From Candidatus Binatia bacterium (lineage in GTDB: Bacteria; Desulfobacterota; Binatia; UBA12015): DNA of 64,000 nucleotides. Location of the stretch: assembly GCA_036563615.1 (NCBI GenBank), contig DATCMB010000006.1, forward strand, positions 380,149 to 444,148, in the 5' to 3' direction. The notes beneath the pieces were generated by a model. The model worked only from the letters and a program-made list of their open reading frames with translations, searched no databases and was not told where the DNA came from. Of the stretch, positions 42,521-52,578 are shown one piece after another (the first letter of the stretch is position 1; each line of letters opens with the position of its first letter). The position numbers and the translations under genes were made by a program.

Positions 42521-42617
42521 ACCGACTCTTTCGCGCGGACGTATTGCTCCGCGCTCGCGCGCCGGACTACAGTCGAAGGCACATGAGCGGGGGCGCCACG
42601 CGGAGGCTCGACCTCGC

Positions 42618-44684
42618 ATGACCGTGACCGAAGGCGCCGGGCGCGGGCTGCGCGCCGACCTCGAACGCCTTCGGGTGATCACGCAGCTCGCCGGCGTACC
42701 GATCGCGCAGTTCGACGCGCGACGGCGCTACGTCTGGGCGAACGAGGAGTACGGCGCGCTGGTCGGACGTCGCGTCGACGACCTCGTCGGGCGCGAGCTC
42801 GCCGAGGTCGTGGGCGCGCGCGCGTACGAGGTGATCGAGCCGTTCGTCGCGCGCGTGCTGCGCGGCGAGCGCGTCGAGTACGACGTCGAGCTCGATCTTC
42901 GGACCGGACGTCGCGCGGTGCACTCGGTGCTCGCGCCGACGCTCGACGACGACGGCGCGGTCACCGGCTGGATCGGCATCGTCCGCGACCTCACCGAGCG
43001 CAGGCGCTTCGAGGAGACGCAGGCGCGTCTCGCGGCGATCGTCGCGAGCTCGGACGACGCGATCGTCGGCAAGACGCTCGACGGCGTCGTCACGAGCTGG
43101 AACGAGGGCGCGGAGCGGCTCTTCGGCTTCGCCGCCGACGAGATGATCGGCCAGCCCATCCAGCGCATCATCCCGCCGGACCGCATCGACGACATGGCGC
43201 ACATCCTGAAGCAGATCCGCGCCGGGCGACGGGTCGACCACTACGAGACCGAGCGGGTGCGCAAGGATGGCCGCCGCATCCACGTGTCCTTGACGGTGTC
43301 GCCGATCAAGGACGCGGCCGGCCGGGTCATCGGCGCCTCCAAGATCGCGCGCGACGTCACCGAGCGGAAGCGCAACGAAGCGGAGATCCGCGAAGCGCTC
43401 GGGCTGCTCGCGACGCTGCACCGCACGAGCGCGCGGCTCTCCGCGGAGCTCGACCTGCGCAACCTCGTCCAGGTCGCGGTCGACATCGCGACCGAGGTCA
43501 CGCACGCGCGCTTCGGCGCGTTCTTCTTCGCGGCGCACGACGAGTCCGGCGCGTCGCACGTCCAGGTCGCGCTCTCCGGTAACGCGCACGACGCGTTCGG
43601 CGCGCTGCCGATCCCGCGCGAGAGCTCGCTCCTCGGCGCGACCTTTCCCGGCGGCGAGACCATCCGGCTCGCGGACGTACGCCGCGACCCGCGCTACGGG
43701 AGCAACGCACCGTACGAGGGCACGCCGCCCGGGCATCCGGCGATCGTGAGCTACCTCGCGACGCCGATCGTCCTGCGCGAGGAGGTGCTCGGCGGTCTCT
43801 TCCTCGGCCATCCCGAGCCCGACGTGTTCAGCGAGCGCGACGAGCGCTTCGTCAAGGCGTTCGCCGCGCAGGCGGCGGTCGCGATGGAGAACGCGCGCCT
43901 CTACGAGCTCGAGCGCAAGTCACGCGCGCGCGCCGAGGCCGCGAACCGCGCGAAGGACGACTTCCTCTCGATGGTGTCGCACGAGCTGCGCACGCCGCTG
44001 CAGTCGATGCTCGGCTGGGTCGCGGTCATGCGCCAGGGGCTCGTGTCGCCGGAGCGCATGGCGCGCGCGATCGACGCGATCGAGCGCAGCGGCCGCGTGC
44101 AGGCGAAGCTGATCGACGATCTGCTCGACGTCTCGCGCATGGTCCACGGGACGTTCGAGATCGAGCGTCGGCCGGTCGCGGTGCGCACCGTGTGCGAGGC
44201 GGCGGTCGAGGCGATCCGTCCCGAGGCGATCCGCAAGGGGGTCACGCTGGAGGCGACGATCGAGGACGACCTGGTCGTCGTCGGCGACGCCGTGCGCATC
44301 GAGCAGATCATCACCAACCTCTTGCGCAACGCCGTGAAGTTCACGCCCGCCGGACGCGGCGTGTACGTGTCGCTGCGGCGTCAAGGCGACAGCGCGTGCG
44401 TCGTCGTGCGCGACGAGGGCGAGGGCATCGACGCCGAGTTCCTGCCGCACGTCTTCGAGCGCTTCCGGCAGGCGGAGGAGGTCCGCAAGCGCACGACGAG
44501 CGGGCTCGGGCTCGGTCTCGCGATCGTCAAGAGCCTGGTGGAGCACCATCACGGCGAGGTGGAGGCGCAGAGTCCGGGACGCGGCCAGGGTGCGACGTTC
44601 ACGGTGCGGCTGCCGCTCGCCTCGCAGCACGTCGCCGGCGCGGGCGAGGGGGCCGGCTCGTCCGGCTCCGCGCGCGCGCGGTGA
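42618..44684 (+). CDS. PAS-PAS-GAF hybrid-type sensor histidine kinase
   Basis: 688 residues, no membrane segment. Two PAS domains (about 15-130 and 135-255, the second starting AIVASSDDAIVGKTLDGV), a GAF domain (about 270-430), then HisKA with the phospho-His455 in SMVSHELRTPLQ, and a HATPase domain with NLLRNAVKFTP, DEGEGID and GLGLGLAIVKSLVEHHHG. Cytoplasmic small-molecule, redox or light-type signals are typical inputs. A stand-alone receiver gene starts 25 bases downstream and is its probable partner. Confidence 0.95.
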   Translation: MTVTEGAGRGLRADLERLRVITQLAGVPIAQFDARRRYVWANEEYGALVGRRVDDLVGRELAEVVGARAYEVIEPFVARVLRGERVEYDVELDLRTGRRAVHSVLAPTLDDDGAVTGWIGIVRDLTERRRFEETQARLAAIVASSDDAIVGKTLDGVVTSWNEGAERLFGFAADEMIGQPIQRIIPPDRIDDMAHILKQIRAGRRVDHYETERVRKDGRRIHVSLTVSPIKDAAGRVIGASKIARDVTERKRNEAEIREALGLLATLHRTSARLSAELDLRNLVQVAVDIATEVTHARFGAFFFAAHDESGASHVQVALSGNAHDAFGALPIPRESSLLGATFPGGETIRLADVRRDPRYGSNAPYEGTPPGHPAIVSYLATPIVLREEVLGGLFLGHPEPDVFSERDERFVKAFAAQAAVAMENARLYELERKSRARAEAANRAKDDFLSMVSHELRTPLQSMLGWVAVMRQGLVSPERMARAIDAIERSGRVQAKLIDDLLDVSRMVHGTFEIERRPVAVRTVCEAAVEAIRPEAIRKGVTLEATIEDDLVVVGDAVRIEQIITNLLRNAVKFTPAGRGVYVSLRRQGDSACVVVRDEGEGIDAEFLPHVFERFRQAEEVRKRTTSGLGLGLAIVKSLVEHHHGEVEAQSPGRGQGATFTVRLPLASQHVAGAGEGAGSSGSARAR

Positions 44685-44709
44685 GCGACGGCGAAGAGCG
44701 GGGGAGGCG

Positions 44710-45075
44710 ATGTTGCACGGTCTCGGCATCCTGATCGTCGAGGACGAGGACGACATCCGCGAGGCGATGACGGCGTTCCTCGAGGGCGAGGGCTACACCG
44801 TCGTGCAGGCGCGCGACGGCGACGAGGCGTTGCGCCTGCTGCGCTCCGAGCAGCGCTTCTGCCTGGTGCTGCTCGACCTCTTCATGCCGGTCAAGGACGG
44901 CTGGGAGTTCCGCGCCGAGCAGCTCAGCGACCCCGCGATCGCCGACGTGCCCGTGATCGTCCTCTCGGCCGACCGCAGCGCGCCGCAGAAGGCGCGCATG
45001 CTCGGCGCGATCGAGTGCATGGTGAAGCCGATCGACTTCGCGCACCTGCTCGACACGGTCGCGACGCACTGCTGA
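44710..45075 (+). CDS. Single-domain response regulator receiver
   Basis: 121 residues comprising only a CheY-like receiver: acidic pocket Glu11/Asp12, phospho-acceptor Asp56 in VLLDLFMP, Ser86 in IVLSAD, and Lys106 in CMVKPID. No output domain, so it acts by protein contact or as a phosphorelay intermediate. GGGGGAGG precedes the ATG. It directly follows the PAS-GAF kinase. Confidence 0.94.
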   Translation: MLHGLGILIVEDEDDIREAMTAFLEGEGYTVVQARDGDEALRLLRSEQRFCLVLLDLFMPVKDGWEFRAEQLSDPAIADVPVIVLSADRSAPQKARMLGAIECMVKPIDFAHLLDTVATHC

Positions 45076-45163
45076 CGCGCCGCGCGCGGTCGGTCGTGCG
45101 CCTTCACGCTCCTTCCAGCGGCTCCGACGGTACGCTAGTCAGGACGCTCGGAAGGAGACACCG

Positions 45164-45847
45164 ATGATCGACCTCTACACCGCGCCGACGCCCAACGGGC
45201 ACAAGGTTTCGATCGCCCTCGAGGAGCTCGGGCTGCCCTACGAGGTGCACACGATCAACCTGATGGCCGGTGAGCAGAAGCGGCCGGAGTACCTGAAGCT
45301 CAACCCGAACGGCCGCATTCCGACGATCGTCGACCGCGACGAGGACGACTTCGCCGTCTTCGAGTCGGGCGCGATCCTGATCTACCTCGCGGAGAAGACC
45401 GGCAAGCTCATGCCGACGGACCGCAAGGGCCGCTCGCGCGTCATCCAGTGGCTGATGTTTCAGATGGGCGGCATCGGCCCGATGATGGGGCAGGCGAACG
45501 TCTTCTTCCGCTACTTCCCGGAGAAGATCCAGCCGGCGATCGACCGCTACCAGAACGAATGCCGGCGGCTGTTCGAGGTGCTGAACACGCGGCTCGGCGA
45601 GAGCGAGTACCTCGCCGGCGACTACTCGATCGCCGACATCGCGAACTGGGCCTGGGTGCGCACCTACAAGTGGTCGGGCGTGTCGATCGACGGCCTCGAG
45701 CACCTGCAGCGCTGGATGGCGGCGCTCGCCGCGCGACCGGCGTGTCAGCGCGGCATCGAGGTGCCGTTCAAGATGCCCGACCTGACCGGCGACCCGAAGG
45801 CGACCGAGGAGTTCGCGAAGGGCGCGCAGACGATCCTCCAGCGCTGA
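45164..45847 (+). CDS. Glutathione S-transferase family protein (YfcG/YghU-like)
   Basis: 227 residues. N-terminal thioredoxin-like domain with [17 protein letters not shown], the cis-Pro loop [11 protein letters not shown] and [12 protein letters not shown] for glutathione gamma-glutamyl contact; then an alpha domain with [15 protein letters not shown]. The TPN start motif lacking Ser/Tyr/Cys is the YfcG/YghU (Nu-class) pattern, which acts as disulfide oxidoreductase with glutathione. GGAAGGAGACACCG precedes the ATG. Confidence 0.94.
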   Translation: MIDLYTAPTPNGHKVSIALEELGLPYEVHTINLMAGEQKRPEYLKLNPNGRIPTIVDRDEDDFAVFESGAILIYLAEKTGKLMPTDRKGRSRVIQWLMFQMGGIGPMMGQANVFFRYFPEKIQPAIDRYQNECRRLFEVLNTRLGESEYLAGDYSIADIANWAWVRTYKWSGVSIDGLEHLQRWMAALAARPACQRGIEVPFKMPDLTGDPKATEEFAKGAQTILQR

Positions 45848-45851
45848 CCTC

Positions 45852-46751
45852 GTGGCGGCCGATCGGACCCACGATCGCGCGCTCGGCCGGGTCACGGTGC
45901 TCGGCGCGGAGCGCGGCGGACGCTACCCGTACGGCAACTCGCTGCTCGTCACGGGCAGCGAGGAGTCGCTGCTGGTCGATCCGTCGCTGTCGCTCGTCAC
46001 GCGCGCCGAGCGCCCGCACGCCGACCGCGTGCTGAACAGCCACTGCCACGAGGACCACGTCGCCGGAAACCATCTCTACCCCGACGTGCCGTGGCTGCTG
46101 CACGAGGCCGACGCGCCCGGCATCCGCTCGCTCGACGCGATGCTGGGGATCTACGGCGGCTCGCCGGCGAGCCAGGCTGCGCTGCGCGAGATGCTGGTGC
46201 GCACCTTCCACTTCCAGGCGCGCCCGGATCCGACGACGTTCGCGGACGGCGACGTGTTCGATCTGGGCGGCGTCCGCGTGCGCGTCATCCACGCGCCCGG
46301 CCACACGCGCGGCCACTGCGTGCTGCACGTCGAGCCGGACGACGTGCTCTACCTCGGGGACATCGAGCTCTCGAGCTTCGGTCCGTACTACGGCGACGTG
46401 TGGTCGTCGCTCGCCGACTTCGAGCGCACGCTCGCGATGGTGCGCGATCTGCGCGCGCGCTGGTACGTGACCTTCCACCACGTCGGCGTGCTCGAGGGCT
46501 ACGACGCGTTCCGCGACCGCCTCGACCGCTTCGCCGCGGTGATCGCGACGCGCGAGGCGCGGCTCCTCGAGTTCCTCGCCACACCGCACACGCTCGACGA
46601 GATCGTCGCGCACCGCTTCATCTACCGTCCGCAGGACACGATGGCGTTCGTCGACGACGTCGAGCGCCGCAGCATGTCGCAGCACCTCGAGCGGCTGCTC
46701 GCCGCGGGGCGCGTGCGCGAGCTCGAGCCCGGGCGGTACGTCGCCTGCTGA
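45852..46751 (+). CDS. Metallo-beta-lactamase-fold hydrolase
   Basis: 299 residues. Zinc motif HCHEDHVAGN, later GHTRGHCVLHV, DIELSSFGP and FHHVGV complete the dinuclear site. The C-terminal 80 residues resemble the winged-helix extension found in LACTB2-type members. GTG start four bases after the GST stop suggests co-transcription; a glutathione-thioester (glyoxalase II-like) reaction is possible but not demonstrable. Confidence 0.88.
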   Translation: MAADRTHDRALGRVTVLGAERGGRYPYGNSLLVTGSEESLLVDPSLSLVTRAERPHADRVLNSHCHEDHVAGNHLYPDVPWLLHEADAPGIRSLDAMLGIYGGSPASQAALREMLVRTFHFQARPDPTTFADGDVFDLGGVRVRVIHAPGHTRGHCVLHVEPDDVLYLGDIELSSFGPYYGDVWSSLADFERTLAMVRDLRARWYVTFHHVGVLEGYDAFRDRLDRFAAVIATREARLLEFLATPHTLDEIVAHRFIYRPQDTMAFVDDVERRSMSQHLERLLAAGRVRELEPGRYVAC

Positions 46752-46757
46752 AGCGCG

Positions 46758-47612
46758 CTACGGCGTCCGCGCCGTCTTCGCCGCGGCCGTCGTGCTCGTC
46801 GCCTTGGGCTTGCGCCCGATCTCGTCGAGGAACGGACCCGAGTAGAGGATGCGCCCCGTGCAGCTCCTCGGCTCGCACGTGACGAGCGCCAGCACCGCCT
46901 CGGCGAGCCACTCGACCGGCTCGACGAGCTCGGGGTGCTCGTCCAGCAGGCGTCCGACCAGCGCCTCGGCGCCCGGCGTCCGCACCGCCGCGACCGGCGC
47001 GACGCTGTTCACCGCGACGTTCTCCTCGTAGAGCTCTGCGGCGAGCCCGGTCGTGATGCGCTCGAGCGCCGCCTTGCTCGCGCCGTAGAGCGTGATCGTG
47101 GTCTCGGTCTTCTGCGGCGGCGGCTTCGGGTGCACGCTGCTCGCGCTCGACAGGTGGACGATCCAGCCGCGTCCCTTCGCGCGCATGTCGGGCAGCACCG
47201 CCTGCGCGAGGTCGACGGCGGCGTGCACGTTGACCTCGAAGGTGACTTGACGGCGGCGCAGCGGCATCTCCGCGAGCGGCGCGTAGATCGCGGCGGCGGC
47301 GTTGTGCACGAGGATGTCGATCGGTCCGAGCGCCGCGCGCACCTCGGGCACGATGCGCGCGCGGTCGGCGGGGCTCGCGAGGTCGGCGACGACCGGCACG
47401 GCGCGCGCGCCGCGCGCTTCGACCCGCGCCACCGTCTCGGCGAGCGAGCCCGGCAGGCGCGCGTCGGGCGCGGCGTGCAGCGTGCGCGCGACCAGCCCGA
47501 GCGCCGCTCCCTCCTCGGCGAGACGCTCCGCGATCGCGACCCCGATGCCGCGGCTCGCGCCGGTCACGATCGCGACCTTGCCGGCGAGGCTCTTCGTGCC
47601 CGTCACGCCCAT
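46758..47612 (-). CDS. Short-chain dehydrogenase/reductase
   Basis: 284 residues, Rossmann fold NAD(P)-dependent oxidoreductase. TGASRGIGVAIAERL is the cofactor loop, NAAAAI the structural Asn motif, HLSSASS the catalytic Ser, and LYGASKAAL the YxxxK pair. The C-terminus has an extra 40-residue tail rich in Lys and Ala. It is convergent with the metallo-beta-lactamase-fold gene and 22 bases after the next minus-strand LLM gene, probably co-transcribed with it. Confidence 0.93.
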   Translation of the reverse strand: MGVTGTKSLAGKVAIVTGASRGIGVAIAERLAEEGAALGLVARTLHAAPDARLPGSLAETVARVEARGARAVPVVADLASPADRARIVPEVRAALGPIDILVHNAAAAIYAPLAEMPLRRRQVTFEVNVHAAVDLAQAVLPDMRAKGRGWIVHLSSASSVHPKPPPQKTETTITLYGASKAALERITTGLAAELYEENVAVNSVAPVAAVRTPGAEALVGRLLDEHPELVEPVEWLAEAVLALVTCEPRSCTGRILYSGPFLDEIGRKPKATSTTAAAKTARTP

Positions 47613-47634
47613 CGCCGGCCGCGCGCGTGCGTCC

Positions 47635-48759
47635 TCAGCGGGTGAGGACGCTCTCGCGGAAGCGCGTCGTGCGGTGCTTCGGGTCGCGATCGAACTCCGG
47701 GATCACGTGCTTGCCGAAGAGCTCGATGGTCTCGAGCGCTTCCTCCTGCGTCAGGTTGTTCGGGAAGCCGAACACGAGCTGGTCGACGCCGGTGCGCACG
47801 TAGTGCTGGAGCTGCTCGCAGACCTCCTCCGGCGTGCCGCACAGCAGCGCGCCGATCTCGATCGCGCGCTCGACCATCTCCTCGTTCAGCACGATCGGCT
47901 TCTCCGGCCACACCGGCGCGCCGGGCGGCTTCGGGAAGGTGTCGTGGTAGAGGCAGACGAGCGAGAACAGGTAGCCGCGGTCGGGACGCATCGCCGCGGC
48001 GCGCGCGCGCTCGCGATCCTTCAGGCAGACCACCGCGTTGGTGATCATGACGTTGTCGTTGACGTAGTCGCCGAGCGGGTTCGTGCACTTCGCGACCGCT
48101 TCCTTGTAGGCGTCGATCAACGGCTTCATGTCGCCGATCGGCGAGAAGTTGAAGCCGAGCGCGCCGATGCCGAGGCTGCCCGCCTTGGTGTAGGTCGCCG
48201 GGTTGCCGCACGCGACCCAGAGCGGCGGATGCGACGGTCCGTACGGCTTCGGCAGGATGTTGTGCGGCTTGTCGATCGCGAACGACTTGCCCTGGAAGGT
48301 GTACTCGGTCGTCTTCCACATGCGCAGGATTTCTGGCGCGACCTCGTCCCACTCCGCCTTGGTCGACGAGGTGTCGTGGATGTTGAACGTCCCGACCTCG
48401 TGCGAGCCGGCGCCGCGTCCGGTGCCGAACTCGAAGCGTCCGCGCGTGAGCTGGTCGAGCATCGCGGCGCGCTCGGCGTTGCGCACCGGGTGATTGACGC
48501 GCGGGCTCAGGTTGAAGATGCCCGAGCCGAGGTGCAGGCGCTCGGTGGCGTGCGCGAGGTAGCCGAGGAAGACGTCGCTTGCCGAGATGTGGCTGTACTC
48601 GGTGAGCGCATGGTGCTCGGTCACCCAGACGTACTTCCAGTTGTTGCGGTCGGCGTGCACGCACAGCTCGACCTCGTTCATGAACGCGGCGTGCTCGAGA
48701 CGCGGGTCGTGGGCGTTGCGGCCCGGGCAGAATCCCTGGATGAAGAGTCCGAACTCCAT
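47635..48759 (-). CDS. LLM-class flavin-dependent oxidoreductase
   Basis: 374-residue luciferase-like TIM barrel: YVWVTEHHALTEY, LGSGIFNLSPRVNHPVRNAE, GRFEFGTGRGAGS (cofactor), and CGTPEEVCEQL. GGAGG upstream of the ATG. Third such enzyme in the window; here it is paired with an SDR on the same strand, a combination seen in degradation of hydrophobic or steroid-like compounds. Substrate unknown. Confidence 0.93.
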   Translation of the reverse strand: MEFGLFIQGFCPGRNAHDPRLEHAAFMNEVELCVHADRNNWKYVWVTEHHALTEYSHISASDVFLGYLAHATERLHLGSGIFNLSPRVNHPVRNAERAAMLDQLTRGRFEFGTGRGAGSHEVGTFNIHDTSSTKAEWDEVAPEILRMWKTTEYTFQGKSFAIDKPHNILPKPYGPSHPPLWVACGNPATYTKAGSLGIGALGFNFSPIGDMKPLIDAYKEAVAKCTNPLGDYVNDNVMITNAVVCLKDRERARAAAMRPDRGYLFSLVCLYHDTFPKPPGAPVWPEKPIVLNEEMVERAIEIGALLCGTPEEVCEQLQHYVRTGVDQLVFGFPNNLTQEEALETIELFGKHVIPEFDRDPKHRTTRFRESVLTR

Positions 48760-48833
48760 GCGTCCTCCGTCGTGAAGTCCCGGACACTACGAGAGATCGC
48801 GCTGGATTTCGAGCGCTCGAGCGCTCCGGACGC

Positions 48834-50315
<1,482 letters not shown>

Positions 50316-50408
50316 ACCACCGACGCCACGAGCAGTCGGGCGCGATCGTCGCGTTCGATCGTGCAGCGCTGCGAGCCGTTGCAAATGGTTGCAACGCAGT
50401 CGGTTCGC

Positions 50409-51527
50409 TCAAGACACGAGCCGTGGACGCATGACGGGACATGCTCCGTAGCGCTCGAGCAAGGCGTCAAGCGCCTCGAGCACCGGCTCGAGCGGAAGCG
50501 ACGCGAGCGACTGGTCGGGGCTCGCGAGGCTCCACCCAGGCGCGCCGTAGAGACCCCAGAGCGGCGGCTTGCCGTCGAGGAACATCACCACCGCAGGCTT
50601 GCCGAACGCGGACGCGCCGTGACCGATGCTGGTGTCGGGCGTGAACACGAGGTCGGCGGCGGCGAGCAGCGCGAGCGCGTCGCGGATGCCCGGCGTCGCG
50701 ACGTGCTCGACGCCGGTGCGCAGTGCAATCGCGAGTGTGCGCTCGCGCTCGTCGGGTGCGCCGATCAAGCCGATGCAGGCGTCTGGCGCGCGTCGGCGCA
50801 GGTGCTCGATCGCGGCGACGAAGCGCTCGTCCGGCCAGTGCCGCGCGGCCTTGCCCGAGGACACGTTGACCAGGATGCGCAGGCGCGTCGTCTCGGGCGC
50901 GAGCGCGCGCCAGCGCTCCTCGCCGGTGCGCAGCTCGTCCTCTGTGAGCACGATGCGCGGCTCGAGCTTCGCGCGTGCGGGCTCGATCCCGAACGCGGCG
51001 AGCAGGGCGGAGAGGTGCTCGACGATGTGGCGCGCGTCCGCGCGCGGCGGCAGCGGCACCGTGTAGAAGGAGCGGTTGTCGTCGCGCGCGACGCCGATCC
51101 GCTCGCGCGCGCCGCTCGCGAGCATCAGCAGCAGCGTCGTCAGCGACGGCGCGGTCACCATGCAGTCGACCACCGCGTCGTAGCGCGCGCGCCGCAGGCG
51201 ACGCAGCACCGCGGGATAGGTCCACGGCCGCGTGCGGTCGAGCACCACGACGTCGCCCACCGCCGGCTCGGCGCGCAGGATCGGCGCGTTGATCGGCGAC
51301 GCGAGGACGTCGAGCGTGAGCTTCGGGTGCGAGCCCGCGATCGCGCGGATCAGGCCGGTCGAGAGGATCATGTCGCCGATCCGGTCGTGGCGCAGGAACA
51401 GCACGCGGTGCGGACGCTCGTCCCAGGCGAGCGCGCCCGGCGCCGCGTGGCGCGCGACGAGCCATTCGAGGACGCGCAGCGCGAGCCGCTTGCCCGCGCG
51501 CTCGAGTCGCTTCAGCAGACGCCGCAC
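50409..51527 (-). CDS. Glycosyltransferase family 9 (heptosyltransferase-like)
   Basis: About 372 residues from a GTG at 51525-51527. GT-B fold enzyme of the ADP-heptose:LPS transferase family: RVLFLRHDRIGDMILSTGLI at the N-terminus, NVSSGKAARHWPDERF in the middle and FTPDTSIGHGASAFGKPAV near the C-terminus match heptosyltransferase landmarks. Adds a sugar to LPS core or another glycan on the cytoplasmic side. The start is uncertain: no ATG with a ribosome-binding site is present and the long upstream frame overlaps the divergent gene. Confidence 0.88.
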   Translation of the reverse strand: MRRLLKRLERAGKRLALRVLEWLVARHAAPGALAWDERPHRVLFLRHDRIGDMILSTGLIRAIAGSHPKLTLDVLASPINAPILRAEPAVGDVVVLDRTRPWTYPAVLRRLRRARYDAVVDCMVTAPSLTTLLLMLASGARERIGVARDDNRSFYTVPLPPRADARHIVEHLSALLAAFGIEPARAKLEPRIVLTEDELRTGEERWRALAPETTRLRILVNVSSGKAARHWPDERFVAAIEHLRRRAPDACIGLIGAPDERERTLAIALRTGVEHVATPGIRDALALLAAADLVFTPDTSIGHGASAFGKPAVVMFLDGKPPLWGLYGAPGWSLASPDQSLASLPLEPVLEALDALLERYGACPVMRPRLVS

Positions 51528-51564
51528 CGCCGCCGCGTGTAGCGTATTCTTCGCCGTTCGCGCT

Positions 51565-52560
51565 ATGTGCGGGCGCGTGCCGATGCGGTCGCGACGCGCG
51601 CTCCGCCGCTGGATTTCGATCGCGCTCTGCGCGCTCGCGCTGCCGTCGTGCGCGGACCGCGCCGGCTGTCCGAGCGACACTGTGAGCAACGAGGGCGGGC
51701 CGATCCTCGTGCTGGCGGCGTTCCCGGGCGAGCTCGCGGCGCTGCTCGCGCACGCGCAGGTGACCGAGGAAATCCCGCTCGGTGCGTTGGTCCTGCGTCC
51801 CGCGACGCTCGGCGGCGTGCCGGTCGTCGTCGGCATGACCGGCATCGGGCTCGCGAACGCGAGTCGCACGACGCGCGAGGCGGTGCGGCTGTTTACGCCG
51901 CGCGGGATCGTGATGGCGGGCGTCGCCGGCAGCCCGCACCGCATCGGCGACGTCACGGTGCCGGAAGCCTGGCAGCTCGCAGGCGAGGGCGTCTACCCGG
52001 TCGACGCCGCGTGGCTCGAGCTGGCGCGCGCGGTCGCGGCGCCGGGTGGTGTCGTGCTCGAGCGGTGCACCGCGGTGCCGTCGGAGGTGGCGAGCGGGAT
52101 CGTGTGCATGCCGGAGCCGCTCGCGGTGTGGGTCGGCGGCGTCGGGCAGAGCAGCGATCCGTTCGTCGGTGGCGCGCCCGAGTGCTCGCCGGACGGGCAT
52201 CCGGTGTTCGGCTGCGACGCCGGTGGTGCGAGCTCGGCCGCGCTGGGCTCGGGGGACGCCCGTGCCGCGTCGAGCGCGAGCGACCGCGCCGCGCTCCGCG
52301 TCGCCGCGGACGCCACGCTCCCCGCGCGCCCCGCGCAGGACGACTTCGTCGCCGTCGACATGGAGACCGCGGCGGTGGCGCAGGTCGCGGCCGAGCACGG
52401 CCTGCGGTTCATCGCGTTTCGCGCCGTGTCCGACGGCGCCAACGACCCGCTCGGGCTACCGGGCTTCCCGGCGCAGTTCTTCGCGTACTACCCGCTCGCC
52501 GCGCGCAACGCCGCGGCGGCGGTGGCGGCGTTCCTCGCGCGCCTCGGCGCGTGCTCGTGA
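51565..52560 (+). CDS. Exported nucleoside phosphorylase/MTAN-like lipoprotein
   Basis: 331 residues. Leader RRWISIALCALALPSCA contains a candidate lipobox (LPSC). The rest resembles the purine nucleoside phosphorylase/5'-methylthioadenosine nucleosidase fold: ILVLAAFPGELAALL, GMTGIGLANAS, GIVMAGVAGSPHRIGDV, and the catalytic end DMETAAVAQVA...SDGAND with Glu and Asp equivalents. A roughly 80-residue insertion with several cysteines (ECSPDG, GCDAG) lies between. An alternative ATG at 51583 gives a shorter leader. Periplasmic or surface location is unusual for this normally cytosolic family. Confidence 0.78.
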   Translation: MCGRVPMRSRRALRRWISIALCALALPSCADRAGCPSDTVSNEGGPILVLAAFPGELAALLAHAQVTEEIPLGALVLRPATLGGVPVVVGMTGIGLANASRTTREAVRLFTPRGIVMAGVAGSPHRIGDVTVPEAWQLAGEGVYPVDAAWLELARAVAAPGGVVLERCTAVPSEVASGIVCMPEPLAVWVGGVGQSSDPFVGGAPECSPDGHPVFGCDAGGASSAALGSGDARAASSASDRAALRVAADATLPARPAQDDFVAVDMETAAVAQVAAEHGLRFIAFRAVSDGANDPLGLPGFPAQFFAYYPLAARNAAAAVAAFLARLGACS

Positions 52561-52578
52561 GCGCGCGCGAACGCGCGG

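Noticed and set aside
42544-42573. Promoter TTGCTC-18-TACAGT before the PAS-GAF kinase
   Set aside because: Only weak consensus agreement in a GC-rich context; not distinguishable from chance.
45164-46751. GST plus metallo-beta-lactamase gene as a glyoxalase II operon
   Set aside because: Plausible by proximity, but the MBL lacks clear glyoxalase II substrate residues and no glyoxalase I is present.
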